Shown in pieces: positions 44,634-54,060 of a stretch of 64,000 nt of DNA. The notes below the pieces were generated by a model, which was given only the letters and a program-made list of their open reading frames with translations, was not told the DNA's origin and did not search any database. Position 1 is the stretch's first letter, and the number at the start of each line of letters is the position of its first letter. The position numbers were made by a program, and so were the translations under genes. The stretch comes from Streptomyces nodosus (GTDB taxonomy: Bacteria > Actinomycetota > Actinomycetes > Streptomycetales > Streptomycetaceae): positions 6,172,001 to 6,236,000 of the forward strand of contig NZ_CP023747.1 of the NCBI RefSeq assembly GCF_008704995.1, written 5' to 3'.

Positions 44634-46408
44634 CCCCGCGCCCGGTCCCTGCGGCCTTCCCCCGGGACGAGCAGTCGTCCTGGCGGCGCATCCGGCGCCA
44701 TGCCGTGCCCCGGTGGATGATCGAGCAGTCGGAGCGCCGTCGCCGCGCCGGCGACTGGGCCGGAGCCTGTGCCGTCTGCCTGGTGGACGTCACCTTCACC
44801 TTGGAGGACATCTCCCGGACGCACGGCGGGCAGGTCGCCGTCCGGCTGGAGGAGGACCTGCGGCACCTGGTGCCCGACCTGGTCCGCTGGCATCTGCCCC
44901 GGGCGCTGGGCGGGCGGACGACGCTGGCCACGGCGCGAACCGTGGTCCTGGCCGAATACGGCACCAGCGACGCGCAGTTGCATCTGACCACACCCGCGAT
45001 GACCAAGGGGCCTCAGCGGGTGTCGCTCCGATTCGGGAAGCCCCGCCCGGGGACCGGGTCGTACCGGTCGGCCCCCGGGGTCGAGGACTGGACCGTGGCC
45101 CGCCATCTGTGGGACGCCCGGTACGCGCACGAGCTCCGGGAGCGCTGCGGCGGCGGTCCGGACCGCGCACCGTTCTTCCTTCCCGACGGCACCCCGCGCG
45201 ATCCGGCCCGGCTTCCGGTCGAGGACCCCGGTCCCGACGACATCGCCGCCCGCACCGAATGGATCACGTTGCTCCGCGAACGGGACGGCGTCGAGGCCGG
45301 GTTCGCCGCCGCAGGCATCGGCCTTGACCTCGTCCCCGTCAAGATCAACAAGTGGCATGAGCGGGAACCTCTTCCCATCGTGGAGCGGCTGGCGCTCGAT
45401 CTGGCCGGCCTCGACCGTGAACTCCGGCGCATCACGGCCCGCACCGGTGACGAACGGTGGCTCGTGGCCGGCGACTGGAGCAGCGTCGTACTCCTTGAAC
45501 GCAACGGCCCACGGGGTGACTTGAGGGCCCGGGTGGTGGGCCGCGCGGAGGCCGAGGCGACGCCCGCCCTGGCCGAGGGCGTCTGGCGGCGGCTCCCCGA
45601 TCTCGACCTGCTGCGTGTCGGGGGAGTGGAGCCTGCCCAGCTGCACCCCTTGGTCGCCGCGTCCCTGTTCCCCCGACTCCCCGTCGGCGAAGGTCCGGTC
45701 GGTCCGCCCGCACCCGCCGCCCCACAGCCCGTCCGGGTACGCTGCCGGGACGCCGTCTGGCATCAACTGATCGTGCGTGAAGGGCGGCTGGACATGCCGC
45801 ACACCGAGGAGGAGCAGCGCCGGGAGCAGGCGATGCGGGCCTTCGGCGGCGCGGTCACCGGCTGCTTCGCGGTCCAGCAGGCATGGCGGTCGGGCGAGGG
45901 CCGGCTGCCCAAGGCGCTGCGACTCCAGCGGCAGGAACTGTTCCAGTGCGTGGAGCACGGCGACACCCCGAGCGTCCTGGCCCTGCTGGACGCGGGCATG
46001 GATCCGCAGGTCCGTGACGCAAGAGGGCGCACGCTGCTGCATGTGCTGCACCTGCTGGACCACCAGGCGCTGCTGCCCCGGCTCCTGAAGGCCGGCCTCG
46101 GCCTGGAGGCGAAGGACAGACAGGGTCGCACGCCCCTCTACTCGGTCGTCCAGGACGGCGGTTCGCGGGCGCTGGTGGAGGCACTGCTCACGGCCGGCGC
46201 CCGGATCGACGTCGTCGCGCCGACCGACGCCTACAGCAAGATGGATCTGTCGCTCGCCCAGACGATCCGGCGGTACAAGCGGACCGACCTGGACTTCCTC
46301 GCCCAGCGGGTCCGCGCCGAGCACCCGGGCGTCGGCGACGAGTGGTGGGACGAGTATCACGACGCGTACGTGGACGAGGACGAAAGTCCGGAGGACGAGA
46401 ACCAGTGA
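44630..46408 (+). CDS. Ankyrin-repeat protein with a large unknown N-terminal part
   Basis: A 592-residue protein starting at GTG 44630 inside the LRR stop. The first 420 residues are unrecognised but contain conserved-looking blocks (WRRIRRHAVPRWMIEQSERRRRAGDWAGACAVC). Residues about 435-540 form ankyrin repeats (LFQCVEHGDTPSVLALLDAG; DARGRTLLHVLHLLDHQALLPRLLKAG; DRQGRTPLYSVVQDGGSRALVEALLTAGA). The C-terminus is acidic. It overlaps the MoxR gene by 4 bp (GTGA), so all three are made together. Confidence 0.82.
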   Translation: MTPRPVPAAFPRDEQSSWRRIRRHAVPRWMIEQSERRRRAGDWAGACAVCLVDVTFTLEDISRTHGGQVAVRLEEDLRHLVPDLVRWHLPRALGGRTTLATARTVVLAEYGTSDAQLHLTTPAMTKGPQRVSLRFGKPRPGTGSYRSAPGVEDWTVARHLWDARYAHELRERCGGGPDRAPFFLPDGTPRDPARLPVEDPGPDDIAARTEWITLLRERDGVEAGFAAAGIGLDLVPVKINKWHEREPLPIVERLALDLAGLDRELRRITARTGDERWLVAGDWSSVVLLERNGPRGDLRARVVGRAEAEATPALAEGVWRRLPDLDLLRVGGVEPAQLHPLVAASLFPRLPVGEGPVGPPAPAAPQPVRVRCRDAVWHQLIVREGRLDMPHTEEEQRREQAMRAFGGAVTGCFAVQQAWRSGEGRLPKALRLQRQELFQCVEHGDTPSVLALLDAGMDPQVRDARGRTLLHVLHLLDHQALLPRLLKAGLGLEAKDRQGRTPLYSVVQDGGSRALVEALLTAGARIDVVAPTDAYSKMDLSLAQTIRRYKRTDLDFLAQRVRAEHPGVGDEWWDEYHDAYVDEDESPEDENQ

Positions 46409-47586
46409 CGACCAGCCCCCTGGACGCGGCGGACGACCTCAACGCCCGCCTCCGCGCCCGCCGTGGCGAGCCCTCGGCCGACCCTCAGCTGGAGGCCCTG
46501 TCCCTGGCGGTGACGGCCAATCAGCCGGTGCTGCTGTGGGGCGAGCCCGGTATCGGGAAGTCGGCCGGTATCGAGCAGCTCGCCGCCGGGCTCGGCTGCC
46601 CGCTGGAGACCGTCATCGCCAGCGTCCATGAGCCGTCCGACTTCGCCGGTCTGCCGATCGTGGGCGACGACCCGGCCACCACCGGTGTGCCGATGGCCCC
46701 ACCGGACTGGGCGGTACGACTCGCCCGCACCGGACAGGGCCTGCTCTTCTTCGACGAGCTGTCCTCCGCCCCGCCGGCCGTGCAGGCCGCACTGCTGCGG
46801 GTGGTCCTCGAACGCCGTGTCGGCAGCCTGGTCCTGCCCGAGCCGGTCAGGATCGTCGCCGCGGCCAACCCGCCGTCCAGCGCCGCCGACGGCTGGCACC
46901 TCAGCCCGCCGCTCGCCAACCGCTTCGTCCACCTCCACTGGACGCACGACCCCCGCACCGTCGCACGCGGGATGACGGGCACCTGGCCACAGTTCACGGT
47001 GCCGGTCGTCGACCGCGCCAGGGTGCCGGGCGCCGTCGCCCGGGCACGTGGGGCGGTCTCCGGCTTCCTCACCGCTCGGCCCGGCCTGGTCCACCATCTG
47101 CCGGGGGACGCGCAGTCCCGGGGGCGCGCCTGGCCCTCGCCGCGCACCTGGGAGATGGCGCTGAAGCTGCTCGCCACCGGGTACGCGACCGGAGTCGGCC
47201 ACGAGGCGGTGGCCGCCGCGCTCACCGGAGCGGTCGGGGACGGGGCCGGTATGGAGTTTCTGTCCTACCTCGAGAATCTCGACCTGCCCGATCCCGACCG
47301 GGTCCTGGCCGACCCCGACGCCTTCGCCCTGCCGGAGCGGGGAGACCGTCAGCTCGCCTTCCTCATCGCGGTGGTCGCCGCGGTCCAGAGCCACCTCACC
47401 CGCGAGCGCTGGGAGGCCGGCTGGGCCGTCCTGGCCAAGGCCGTCGACCGAGGGGTGCCCGATGTCGCCGCCCGCGCGGCGGTCGATCTGGCCGCGCTCC
47501 GGGACACCGACTGGCCCGTGCCGGACGGCATCGACGCCTTTCTCGACCTGCTGCAGCTGTCCGGCGCGCTGCCCGGCGGCAACTGA
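46405..47586 (+). CDS. MoxR-like AAA+ ATPase
   Basis: A 393-residue AAA+ ATPase. Walker A is GEPGIGKS (46-53), Walker B LLFFDELSSAPP (about 113-124), and sensor-1 RIVAAANPP follows. The MoxR class acts as a chaperone-like remodeller and is typically encoded next to a VWA protein, as here. It starts with GTG 46405 within the ankyrin stop. The C-terminal helical region (residues 230-393) is longer than in minimal MoxR proteins. Confidence 0.9.
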   Translation: MTTSPLDAADDLNARLRARRGEPSADPQLEALSLAVTANQPVLLWGEPGIGKSAGIEQLAAGLGCPLETVIASVHEPSDFAGLPIVGDDPATTGVPMAPPDWAVRLARTGQGLLFFDELSSAPPAVQAALLRVVLERRVGSLVLPEPVRIVAAANPPSSAADGWHLSPPLANRFVHLHWTHDPRTVARGMTGTWPQFTVPVVDRARVPGAVARARGAVSGFLTARPGLVHHLPGDAQSRGRAWPSPRTWEMALKLLATGYATGVGHEAVAAALTGAVGDGAGMEFLSYLENLDLPDPDRVLADPDAFALPERGDRQLAFLIAVVAAVQSHLTRERWEAGWAVLAKAVDRGVPDVAARAAVDLAALRDTDWPVPDGIDAFLDLLQLSGALPGGN

Positions 47587-47609
47587 TCGGGCCGGCGAGG
47601 GCACGGCAC

Positions 47610-48809
47610 ATGACGCAGCCTCACAAAGACCCCGACCGGATCGACATGACCAAGCTGCTCGCCGCCCGCTACCGGGCGGCCACCGACCGGCCGTACCTCG
47701 CCTCCGCGTTGTACGCCCTCACCGTCGTGCCGAGTTCGCGGGTCCCGACCATGGGGGTGGACCGTCACTGGCGCTGTTATGTCTCGCCCGGATTCGTCCG
47801 GGCCACGCCGGTCGACGAACTGGCGGCGGTGTGGATCCATGAGGTGGCACATCTGCTGCGTGACCACCACGGCCGTGCCGGCCGACTGCCCGCGGGCGAC
47901 CAGCGGGACGCTCTCCGGCTCAATGTCGCACAGGACTGCGAGATCAACGACGACCTGATCGCGGACGGCCTTCCGCTGCCCGCCGGCCGGATGGAACCAC
48001 GCCTCTTCGGACTGCCCACGGGCGGCATGTTCGAGGCGTACCTCTCCCGCATACCGCACAGCCACGATCTGTCGCTCGACTGCGGCTCGGGAGCCCATGG
48101 CTCTCCGGCACCGTGGGAGCTCGACGGGAACGACGGACCCGCGCGGCTCGGCCCCGCCGAGGCGGAGGCGTTGCGCCGGACCACCGCCGAGGCGATGCGG
48201 GCCCACCAGCGGGGCCGGGGCACCCTCCCGGGTGGCTGGCAGCGCTGGGCCGAGCAGGTTCTGGAGCCCACCGTGGACTGGCGGCAGGTCCTCGCCGGGG
48301 CCGTCCGTGAGGCGGCAGCCTGGGCGGGCGGGGCCGTCGACTACACCTACCGTCGTCCGTCGCGCCGTACCCCGGCACTGCGCGGCATCGTCCTGCCCAG
48401 CCTGCGCCGGCCGCTTCCCCGGGTGGCCGTGGTCGTCGACACCTCCGGCTCGATGGGGGAGGAGGAACTCGACGCCGCCCTCGGAGAGATCACCGGCGTG
48501 CTGAGTGAGGTCGGGTTGCGCGGCAATCGCGTCACCGTACTGGCCTGCGACGCCGATGTGCAGGCGGTGTCCCGGGTGACCTCTGTGGACGAGGTCACGC
48601 TGGCCGGTGGGGGCGGCACCGACATGCGGGTGGGCATCGACGCGGCACTGGCACGGCCCGACCGCCCTGGCATCGTGGTCGTACTCACCGACGGACTGAC
48701 CCCGTGGCCCGCGGAGCCCGCGTCCTGTCGGCTGATCGCCGCACTGATCGGCGAAGGGGCCGAGCCACCACCCTCCTGGGTGGAGACGGTCCGGGTGGGC
48801 GGCGACTGA
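47610..48809 (+). CDS. Putative metallopeptidase with C-terminal VWA-like domain (DUF2201 type)
   Basis: A 399-residue protein. The N-terminal domain has a zinc-peptidase HEVAHLLRDHH (H77, E78, H81). The C-terminal domain is VWA-like with a complete MIDAS start DTSGS (277-281), then GGGGTDM and VLTDG. MoxR ATPases commonly work on VWA partners, so this is the likely effector or adaptor of the operon. RBS GAGGG lies before ATG 47610, 23 bp after the ATPase stop. Confidence 0.88.
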   Translation: MTQPHKDPDRIDMTKLLAARYRAATDRPYLASALYALTVVPSSRVPTMGVDRHWRCYVSPGFVRATPVDELAAVWIHEVAHLLRDHHGRAGRLPAGDQRDALRLNVAQDCEINDDLIADGLPLPAGRMEPRLFGLPTGGMFEAYLSRIPHSHDLSLDCGSGAHGSPAPWELDGNDGPARLGPAEAEALRRTTAEAMRAHQRGRGTLPGGWQRWAEQVLEPTVDWRQVLAGAVREAAAWAGGAVDYTYRRPSRRTPALRGIVLPSLRRPLPRVAVVVDTSGSMGEEELDAALGEITGVLSEVGLRGNRVTVLACDADVQAVSRVTSVDEVTLAGGGGTDMRVGIDAALARPDRPGIVVVLTDGLTPWPAEPASCRLIAALIGEGAEPPPSWVETVRVGGD

Positions 48810-48962
48810 GCGCGCGAAGGCCACCGCGCCCGCGCGGCGTTCGGAGGCCCGGCTCGGAGACAGCGCCTGCGACGTACCACCGCGGGGGCGTCGGGCCCCC
48901 GGAATTCCCCCAGTTCAAGGGCGGTCGAGTTGGCGGAACGTTGACCAACGGAAGAGAGAACG

Positions 48963-49676
48963 GTGGCGATCTCGGAATGTATGTTCACCCCCGTGCCCCC
49001 ACAACCCCCGCTCTCACGCCTGCCCGTGCTCCCGTATCGCAAGCCCACGCGCGGCCGTGACTACTGGATCCTCGACGACGTCCTGCCCAACGTGGACGAG
49101 ATACGGGCCCGTTGTCTCGCCAGAGACGAGGACGACTGGACCAAGGGGTACCCCTACACACAGGAGAGCTGGCCGGGGCTGCGGACCATGCCGGGGCTCG
49201 AACCGGGTGAACTCGCCCGGCTCGAACGGCTGGTGTGCCGGGAGACCGGCGCGCGGAAGCTGTGGCAGGAGACCGCGCCCGGCGGCGGCACCCTGAACCA
49301 CAACTGTGTCCAGGTCGTCGGCAGAACCGAGGGCGAACCACGTCCGCACACCGACTCGCGTGCCCTGTGCCGCTATGCCGCAGTGCTCTACCTCAGCCCG
49401 AACATCCCCAAGGACTGCGGTACGAGCTTCTACCGGCAGAACCTGCCCGGCGGCGTCCTCGGCGGCAACATGGTCCAGGCACCGCACAACAACCTGGTCG
49501 AGGCGCTGGGTACGCGGTACGTTCCCTCGGACGCGTTCACCGAGGACATCCGCGTCCCCCAGCGCTACAACCGGCTGCTCCTCTACAAGGCCAACATCAT
49601 GCACAGCGCGACCGGTTACTGGGGCAGCGACCTGGCGGAGAGGCGTATGACGGCCGTCTTCTTCTGGATGGCCTGA
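48963..49676 (+). CDS. 2OG-Fe(II) oxygenase-like protein (DUF6445 type)
   Basis: A 237-residue protein. PHTDSR (H129, D131) and the distal NIMHSATG (H214), followed by Arg 227/228, reproduce the HxD...H...R pattern of Fe(II)/2-oxoglutarate enzymes with a double-stranded beta-helix. GTG 48963 is used here; an ATG seven codons in is also possible. It follows the VWA gene by 153 bp on the same strand but is probably a separate unit. Substrate unknown. Confidence 0.72.
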   Translation: MAISECMFTPVPPQPPLSRLPVLPYRKPTRGRDYWILDDVLPNVDEIRARCLARDEDDWTKGYPYTQESWPGLRTMPGLEPGELARLERLVCRETGARKLWQETAPGGGTLNHNCVQVVGRTEGEPRPHTDSRALCRYAAVLYLSPNIPKDCGTSFYRQNLPGGVLGGNMVQAPHNNLVEALGTRYVPSDAFTEDIRVPQRYNRLLLYKANIMHSATGYWGSDLAERRMTAVFFWMA

Positions 49677-50041
49677 CCCGCCCTCCACCGGCTCTCCAGA
49701 GGAGCTCGACCCGCGCCGCCGACCCTGAGGTGACTTTCGGCGGGCAGCAGGAGGGTGGCGGGAATGTCCGGACCGGCGGTGCGGGGCGGCGCGGCGACAT
49801 GGGAGGGGCTGCGGCGCAGGCTCCGGGGCACGGCTGTGCTGCCGCGCGCTCACCGAGGCCGGCGTGGCGCCCGAGGAACTCGAGGAAACGGGCCGGTCCG
49901 GTGGCGCGACGGGGGCCCGCCACCGGACCGGGTCCGGGAACCTCCTGGTCGTCGGCGCGTCCGCACCGACGACCAGGAGTACCGCCACGGCCTCTCGTCC
50001 GGATCGGGCCGGGCTGATCCGGCCTCATCCGCACGAAGGCC
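49677..50041. other. Gap with terminator and possible decayed frame
   Basis: Apart from the hairpin at 49942-49979, a coding-like stretch on the plus strand changes frame (MSGPAVRGGAATWEGLRRRL; ALTEAGVAPEELEETG) and may be a broken small gene. I cannot identify it. Confidence 0.35.
49942..49979. terminator. Perfect 14-bp hairpin terminator
   Basis: Arms CTCCTGGTCGTCGG (49942-49955) and CCGACGACCAGGAG (49966-49979) pair perfectly around a 10-base loop, between the convergent genes ending at 49676 and 50042. Confidence 0.75.
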
Positions 50042-51625
50042 TCAGGGCTGCCGCACCGACGGCCGCGCCGCGGGCGTCGCCACCCCGCTGTCGCCCGGAC
50101 CCGCCGCGTCCACCCGCACTTCGGCGGTCGCCTCCTCGGCCGTCTCGTCGATGGGCTCCACCCGCCCGGCGGGCAGTACGAACGCCACCGCCGCCGACAG
50201 CACATACAGCCCGACGACCACCCACAGCCCGACCTCCGCCGAACGCACCGGAGAGTGCCCGTCCTCCAACTGCCCGAAGTACACGGTGCCGATGAGCGCC
50301 ACACCGGCCGCCACGCCCACCTGGATGGTGGTGTTGACCAGGGACGAGGCCGGTCCGGAGTGCTCCCGCGGCACCTTCGCCAGCACGATGTTGACCAGCG
50401 TGCCGGCCACCATCGCCATGCCGAAGCCGGAGATGACGAGCCCCGGGATCAACTGCCAGGAGTGCAGCCCGCTGCCGTAGCGGTCGATGGTGAGCAGCAC
50501 CACCGTCATGCCGACCGCCATGACGAGGGACCCGGCCGCCACCAGCCGCCGCCCCAGCACCATCAGTTGGGGCGCGAACCCGGAGCCGGCACCCACACCG
50601 ACGGTGAACGGGATCATCGACAGCGCGGTGTGCAGCGGCGAGTAGCCGATGCCGGTCTGCAGATGGACGGTGAGCACCAGCGTGTACGCGGTGCCGCCGA
50701 AGAAGACCACCGCGACCAGCAGCCCGCCGACCGCGCCGCGGAAGCGGAACAGGTCAGGGTCGATCAGCGGCGCCCTGCCGCGCCGGACCACGCCCTGCTC
50801 GTACCGGTGGAAGAGGAACAGAATCACCGGGCACAGCAGCATGAGCACCACCGTCCACCACGGCCAGTCCAGGGTGCGCCCCTCGACCAGCGGGTAGAGC
50901 AGGGCCACCAGGCCGGCGGTGACGATGAGCGTGCCGGTCGGGTCGGCGCCCGGCGCGCCCTCCCGGCGGGACTCGCGGGCCAGCAGCCAGGCGCCCAGCA
51001 GGCCGAGCAGTCCGATCGGCACATTGACGTAGAAGATCGGCCGCCAGCCCTCGCCGAACAGGTCCGCGTCCAGCAGTACACCGCCGAGCAGCGGCCCGCC
51101 CAGGCCGCCGAGCGCGAACGTCATGCCGTACATCGACATCGCCTTCGGCTGCTCGGCCTTGGGGAACTCCACCTGCACCATGGCGAGGACCTGCGGCACC
51201 ATCAGCGCGGCGGAGGCACCTTGCAGCACCCGGGTGGCGATCAGCATGTCGGGCCCGTCGGCGAGCCCCGCCAGCGCGGATGTGACGGTGAAGGCGGCCA
51301 GGCCCACCATGAAGATCAGCCGCCGGCCGTAGCGGTCGCCGAGCCGGCCGCCGGCGATCATCCCGGCGGCGAACGCCAGGGTGTAGCCGGCCACCGACCA
51401 CTCGAGCTGGGTGGAGGAGGCGTGCAGGTCCTCGCGCAGCGACGGCAGCGCGACGTTGATCACGGTCGCGTCGACCATGTCCATCAGGACCGCGAGCAGG
51501 GTCACCGCCAGCGCGAGCCAGCGTTTGGGGCTGTAGCGGGGCTCGGGGGCGACCAGGGGCGCGGGGGAGAAGGGGGGCCCGGCTGCCGAGGCTGCCAGGT
51601 CCTGGGGGAGGGCGTTGTCGGGCAT
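50042..51625 (-). CDS. MFS drug exporter, DHA2 family (14 helices)
   Basis: A 527-residue efflux protein of the EmrB/QacA type. ATG 51625 (MPDNALPQD) is chosen; the longer frame enters the operator region. Motif A appears as GGRLGDRYGRRLIFMVGLAAF, motif D1 as DMVDATVINVALPSL, and motif C as LGGLGGPLLGGVLL. Fourteen hydrophobic segments are readable. It is divergent from a MarR regulator across a clear palindromic operator, the classic drug-responsive export pair. Confidence 0.92.
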   Translation of the reverse strand: MPDNALPQDLAASAAGPPFSPAPLVAPEPRYSPKRWLALAVTLLAVLMDMVDATVINVALPSLREDLHASSTQLEWSVAGYTLAFAAGMIAGGRLGDRYGRRLIFMVGLAAFTVTSALAGLADGPDMLIATRVLQGASAALMVPQVLAMVQVEFPKAEQPKAMSMYGMTFALGGLGGPLLGGVLLDADLFGEGWRPIFYVNVPIGLLGLLGAWLLARESRREGAPGADPTGTLIVTAGLVALLYPLVEGRTLDWPWWTVVLMLLCPVILFLFHRYEQGVVRRGRAPLIDPDLFRFRGAVGGLLVAVVFFGGTAYTLVLTVHLQTGIGYSPLHTALSMIPFTVGVGAGSGFAPQLMVLGRRLVAAGSLVMAVGMTVVLLTIDRYGSGLHSWQLIPGLVISGFGMAMVAGTLVNIVLAKVPREHSGPASSLVNTTIQVGVAAGVALIGTVYFGQLEDGHSPVRSAEVGLWVVVGLYVLSAAVAFVLPAGRVEPIDETAEEATAEVRVDAAGPGDSGVATPAARPSVRQP

Positions 51626-51706
51626 GACCTCGCTCTTTCCGGAGCTCTTTCCGGGCACTTGGTGGCCTGTGGCGACGCCTCGGGCTAGCATCGTCACAAG
51701 GAAAAT

Positions 51707-51727
51707 GCTTTGCTTTGAGAGCAAAGC
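51707..51727. promoter_or_regulatory. MarR operator between exporter and regulator
   Basis: GCTTTGCT TTGAG AGCAAAGC, a perfect 8-bp inverted repeat with a 5-bp centre, lies in the 120-bp divergent region, 19 bp before the MarR start. The AT-rich surrounding sequence suits overlapping promoters. Confidence 0.8.
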
Positions 51728-51745
51728 TATTTGGAAGTGTGAGGC

Positions 51746-52237
51746 ATGTCAACCGATCCTGAGCCTGCCGAGGACGCGGGCGCGCCGGACGTGGACGAGG
51801 CGATCCGCGCGATCCTGCTGCTGATGCCGCGCGTGGTCGCCCGCACCAAGCGGACGCCCCCGCCTCCCGGGCTGCGCTCCTTCAACCTCGCGCCGCGCCA
51901 TCTGTCGCTCATGGGCTACCTGGTCTTCGACGGGCCGCTCGGCGTCAACGAGCTGGCCCGCCGCCTGGAGGTGGCGCCCACCACGGTGAGCCTCATGGTC
52001 GGCGATCTCACCCGGCAGGGCGTGCTGGAGCGCCGCGAAGACCCCTCCGACCGGCGCCGCGCCATCATCGCCATCGCCTCCGAACAACAGGACGCCGTCG
52101 AGGACTGGCTCGCCGCCGGCGCGGTCGCCTGGCGCGCCGCTTTCGAGAGGCTCACCCCGCGGGAACGCGGCCTTTTCCTCGACACCTTGCGCGTCTACGA
52201 ATCCACCATGGCCGCGGCCCGTGGGGAGGACTCCTGA
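51746..52237 (+). CDS. MarR family transcriptional regulator
   Basis: A 163-residue winged-helix repressor. The DNA-binding part reads LGVNELARRLEVAPTTVSLMVGDLTRQGVLERREDPSDRRRAIIAI, with the wing motif DPSDRR typical of MarR. It most likely represses itself and the divergent exporter through the palindrome at 51707-51727, released by a toxic ligand. Confidence 0.92.
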   Translation: MSTDPEPAEDAGAPDVDEAIRAILLLMPRVVARTKRTPPPPGLRSFNLAPRHLSLMGYLVFDGPLGVNELARRLEVAPTTVSLMVGDLTRQGVLERREDPSDRRRAIIAIASEQQDAVEDWLAAGAVAWRAAFERLTPRERGLFLDTLRVYESTMAAARGEDS

Positions 52238-52330
52238 CCGGCTGACCTGACGCGGTGGTGGGGGCGCCATCAGAGGTACGGCGGTTCCCGGGGCTTGTGA
52301 TGTCCACGGGCCGTGGATCGAGGTGCTGAG

Positions 52331-53275
52331 TCAGGTCTGTCCGGTCCCGTTCCACGGACGGAGTTTCTCCGGGTTGCGGATCGCCCAGATGCGCGTGATG
52401 CGGTCGCCGTCGAGGCCGAACGCCGCCACGGTCACGGTGACGCCGGAGTGCTGGGCGACCAGCCCGGGCTGACCGTTGACCGTACGCTCCAGGAGCGTCA
52501 GCCCGGGGGCTCTGCCCGCGATATGGATCAGGTACTGGGCGATGTTCTCGCTGCCCTCGACCGGGCGGAGGACACTGCTGACCAGTCCGCCGCCGTCGGC
52601 GATCATCGTGGCGTGAGGGTCCAGGAGTCCGACGAGGGCCTCGATGTCCCTGGCCTCCCACGCCTCCTTGAAATGACGCACCAGACCGGCCTGCCCGGCT
52701 GTCGGAACCGCCGAAGCCTGCGCGGCGCCGATACGCCGCCGGCCCGAGGACGCCAGCTGTCGGCAGGCCCCCGGCGTCCGGCCGACGATCCCGGCGATCT
52801 CGGTGAAGGGGTAGCGGAAGACATCGTGCAGGACGAACGCCACGCGTTCGGCCGGCGTCATCGACTCGAGTACGACGAGAAACGCCATGCTCACCGATTC
52901 GTTCAGGGTGACCCGGTCGGCGGGGTCGGCCCCGTCGCCGCCCGCCGACCCGCTGACCCACTCCGTACGGTCGGGCAGCGGCTCGGGTATCCATTGGCCG
53001 ACGTAGCGCTCGCGCCGGACCCGCGCCGAGCCGAGCAGGTCCAGGCAGATACGGCCGGCCACCGTCGTCAGCCAGGCGCCGGGCGACTCGACGGCCTGCT
53101 GCTGTCGCCCGGACATCGCGTACCAGCGGGAGTAGGCCTCCTGCACGGCGTCCTCGGCCTCGGTCAGCGAACCGAGCAGCCGATAGGCGAGATTGATCAG
53201 TTGACGCCGCTCGCCGACGATCGCGCTCAGGCTCGGCTCGGACCGGTCGTGCCCTCGCTCGGGCGGGGTGCTCAT
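52331..53275 (-). CDS. sigJ: ECF41-type RNA polymerase sigma factor (SigJ-like)
   Basis: A 314-residue sigma factor. Region 2 (LINLAYRLLGSLTEAEDAVQEAYSRWY) and region 4 (MTPAERVAFVLHDVFRYPFTEIAGIVGRTPGACRQLASSGRRRI) are followed by a SnoaL-like domain with the ECF41 hallmarks IADGGG and NPEKL. In this group the C-terminal domain replaces a separate anti-sigma factor. The usual oxidoreductase or carboxymuconolactone-decarboxylase partner is absent; a small membrane protein is divergent instead. Confidence 0.92.
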   Translation of the reverse strand: MSTPPERGHDRSEPSLSAIVGERRQLINLAYRLLGSLTEAEDAVQEAYSRWYAMSGRQQQAVESPGAWLTTVAGRICLDLLGSARVRRERYVGQWIPEPLPDRTEWVSGSAGGDGADPADRVTLNESVSMAFLVVLESMTPAERVAFVLHDVFRYPFTEIAGIVGRTPGACRQLASSGRRRIGAAQASAVPTAGQAGLVRHFKEAWEARDIEALVGLLDPHATMIADGGGLVSSVLRPVEGSENIAQYLIHIAGRAPGLTLLERTVNGQPGLVAQHSGVTVTVAAFGLDGDRITRIWAIRNPEKLRPWNGTGQT

Positions 53276-53435
53276 GGCCGCGTTCGCTCCCTGGTCCTTC
53301 TCGTCCGCCTCTTTCGGTGAAATCCCGCGCCGGACCGTGAAGTTCGGCGCTTCGCCTCACATTTCGCGGGCCTGCGTCGTCGGACTACCCGGAGACTACC
53401 GATCAGCGCCGCGAGGCAGAGAAGAGGACAGCGTC

Positions 53436-53837
53436 ATGGCCACCACACGGACGACGGCAGAACAGCGCAGCCTCACGTTCCTACAGATCGCGATCGCCCT
53501 GCAGACCCTGGCCATCTTCTTCCAGGCGGTCACCGCCGGACTGCTGCTGTCCTCCTCCCACGGCGAGGTGCTGCACAGCGTCGGAGCGCGCGTGATGTAC
53601 GGCGCATCGATGCTGTACGTTCTTGCCGCGATCCTGGCGTGGCGGCCGGGCGGCGGGGCGCCACGGCCCATCCTGCACGCGTCCGGCTTTCTCGTACTCG
53701 CCTCGGTGCAGGTGGTGCTGGGCATCGCCCATGTGCCGTCGATCCATGTCCCCCTGGGCGTCCTGATGTTCGGCCTCAGCCTGCTGGCGCTGGGCCGGGC
53801 ACTGTCCGCCCGGTCGCCGAAGCGCTCCGACGGGTAG
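53436..53837 (+). CDS. Small four-helix membrane protein divergent from sigJ
   Basis: A 133-residue protein with four hydrophobic segments (FLQIAIALQTLAIFFQAVTAGLLL; MYGASMLYVLAAILAW; GFLVLASVQVVLGIA; LGVLMFGLSLLALGRAL). ATG 53436 lies after a GAGG-containing leader; upstream frame is rejected. Its position suggests it is an ECF41 target, but I see no direct proof. Confidence 0.7.
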   Translation: MATTRTTAEQRSLTFLQIAIALQTLAIFFQAVTAGLLLSSSHGEVLHSVGARVMYGASMLYVLAAILAWRPGGGAPRPILHASGFLVLASVQVVLGIAHVPSIHVPLGVLMFGLSLLALGRALSARSPKRSDG

Positions 53838-54060
53838 CCGCCACGCGAACCGACGTCGAACCGAGCGACCCCATTCCGAAACGCGCCCCGTCAAGCCGAG
53901 CTGCTGCATCGGGCGGCCTGGCGTTCCGCGACCAGAGCGAACAGGGCAAGAGAGAGGCGGCATCCACTGGGGAGGCCGCCCCTTGCCGGCCACAGCCCGA
54001 GCGAGGCCCCTGGCGGATATCCGGTGGCCGACATCACTTTGGTCCGTCACCCTGCCTGGT

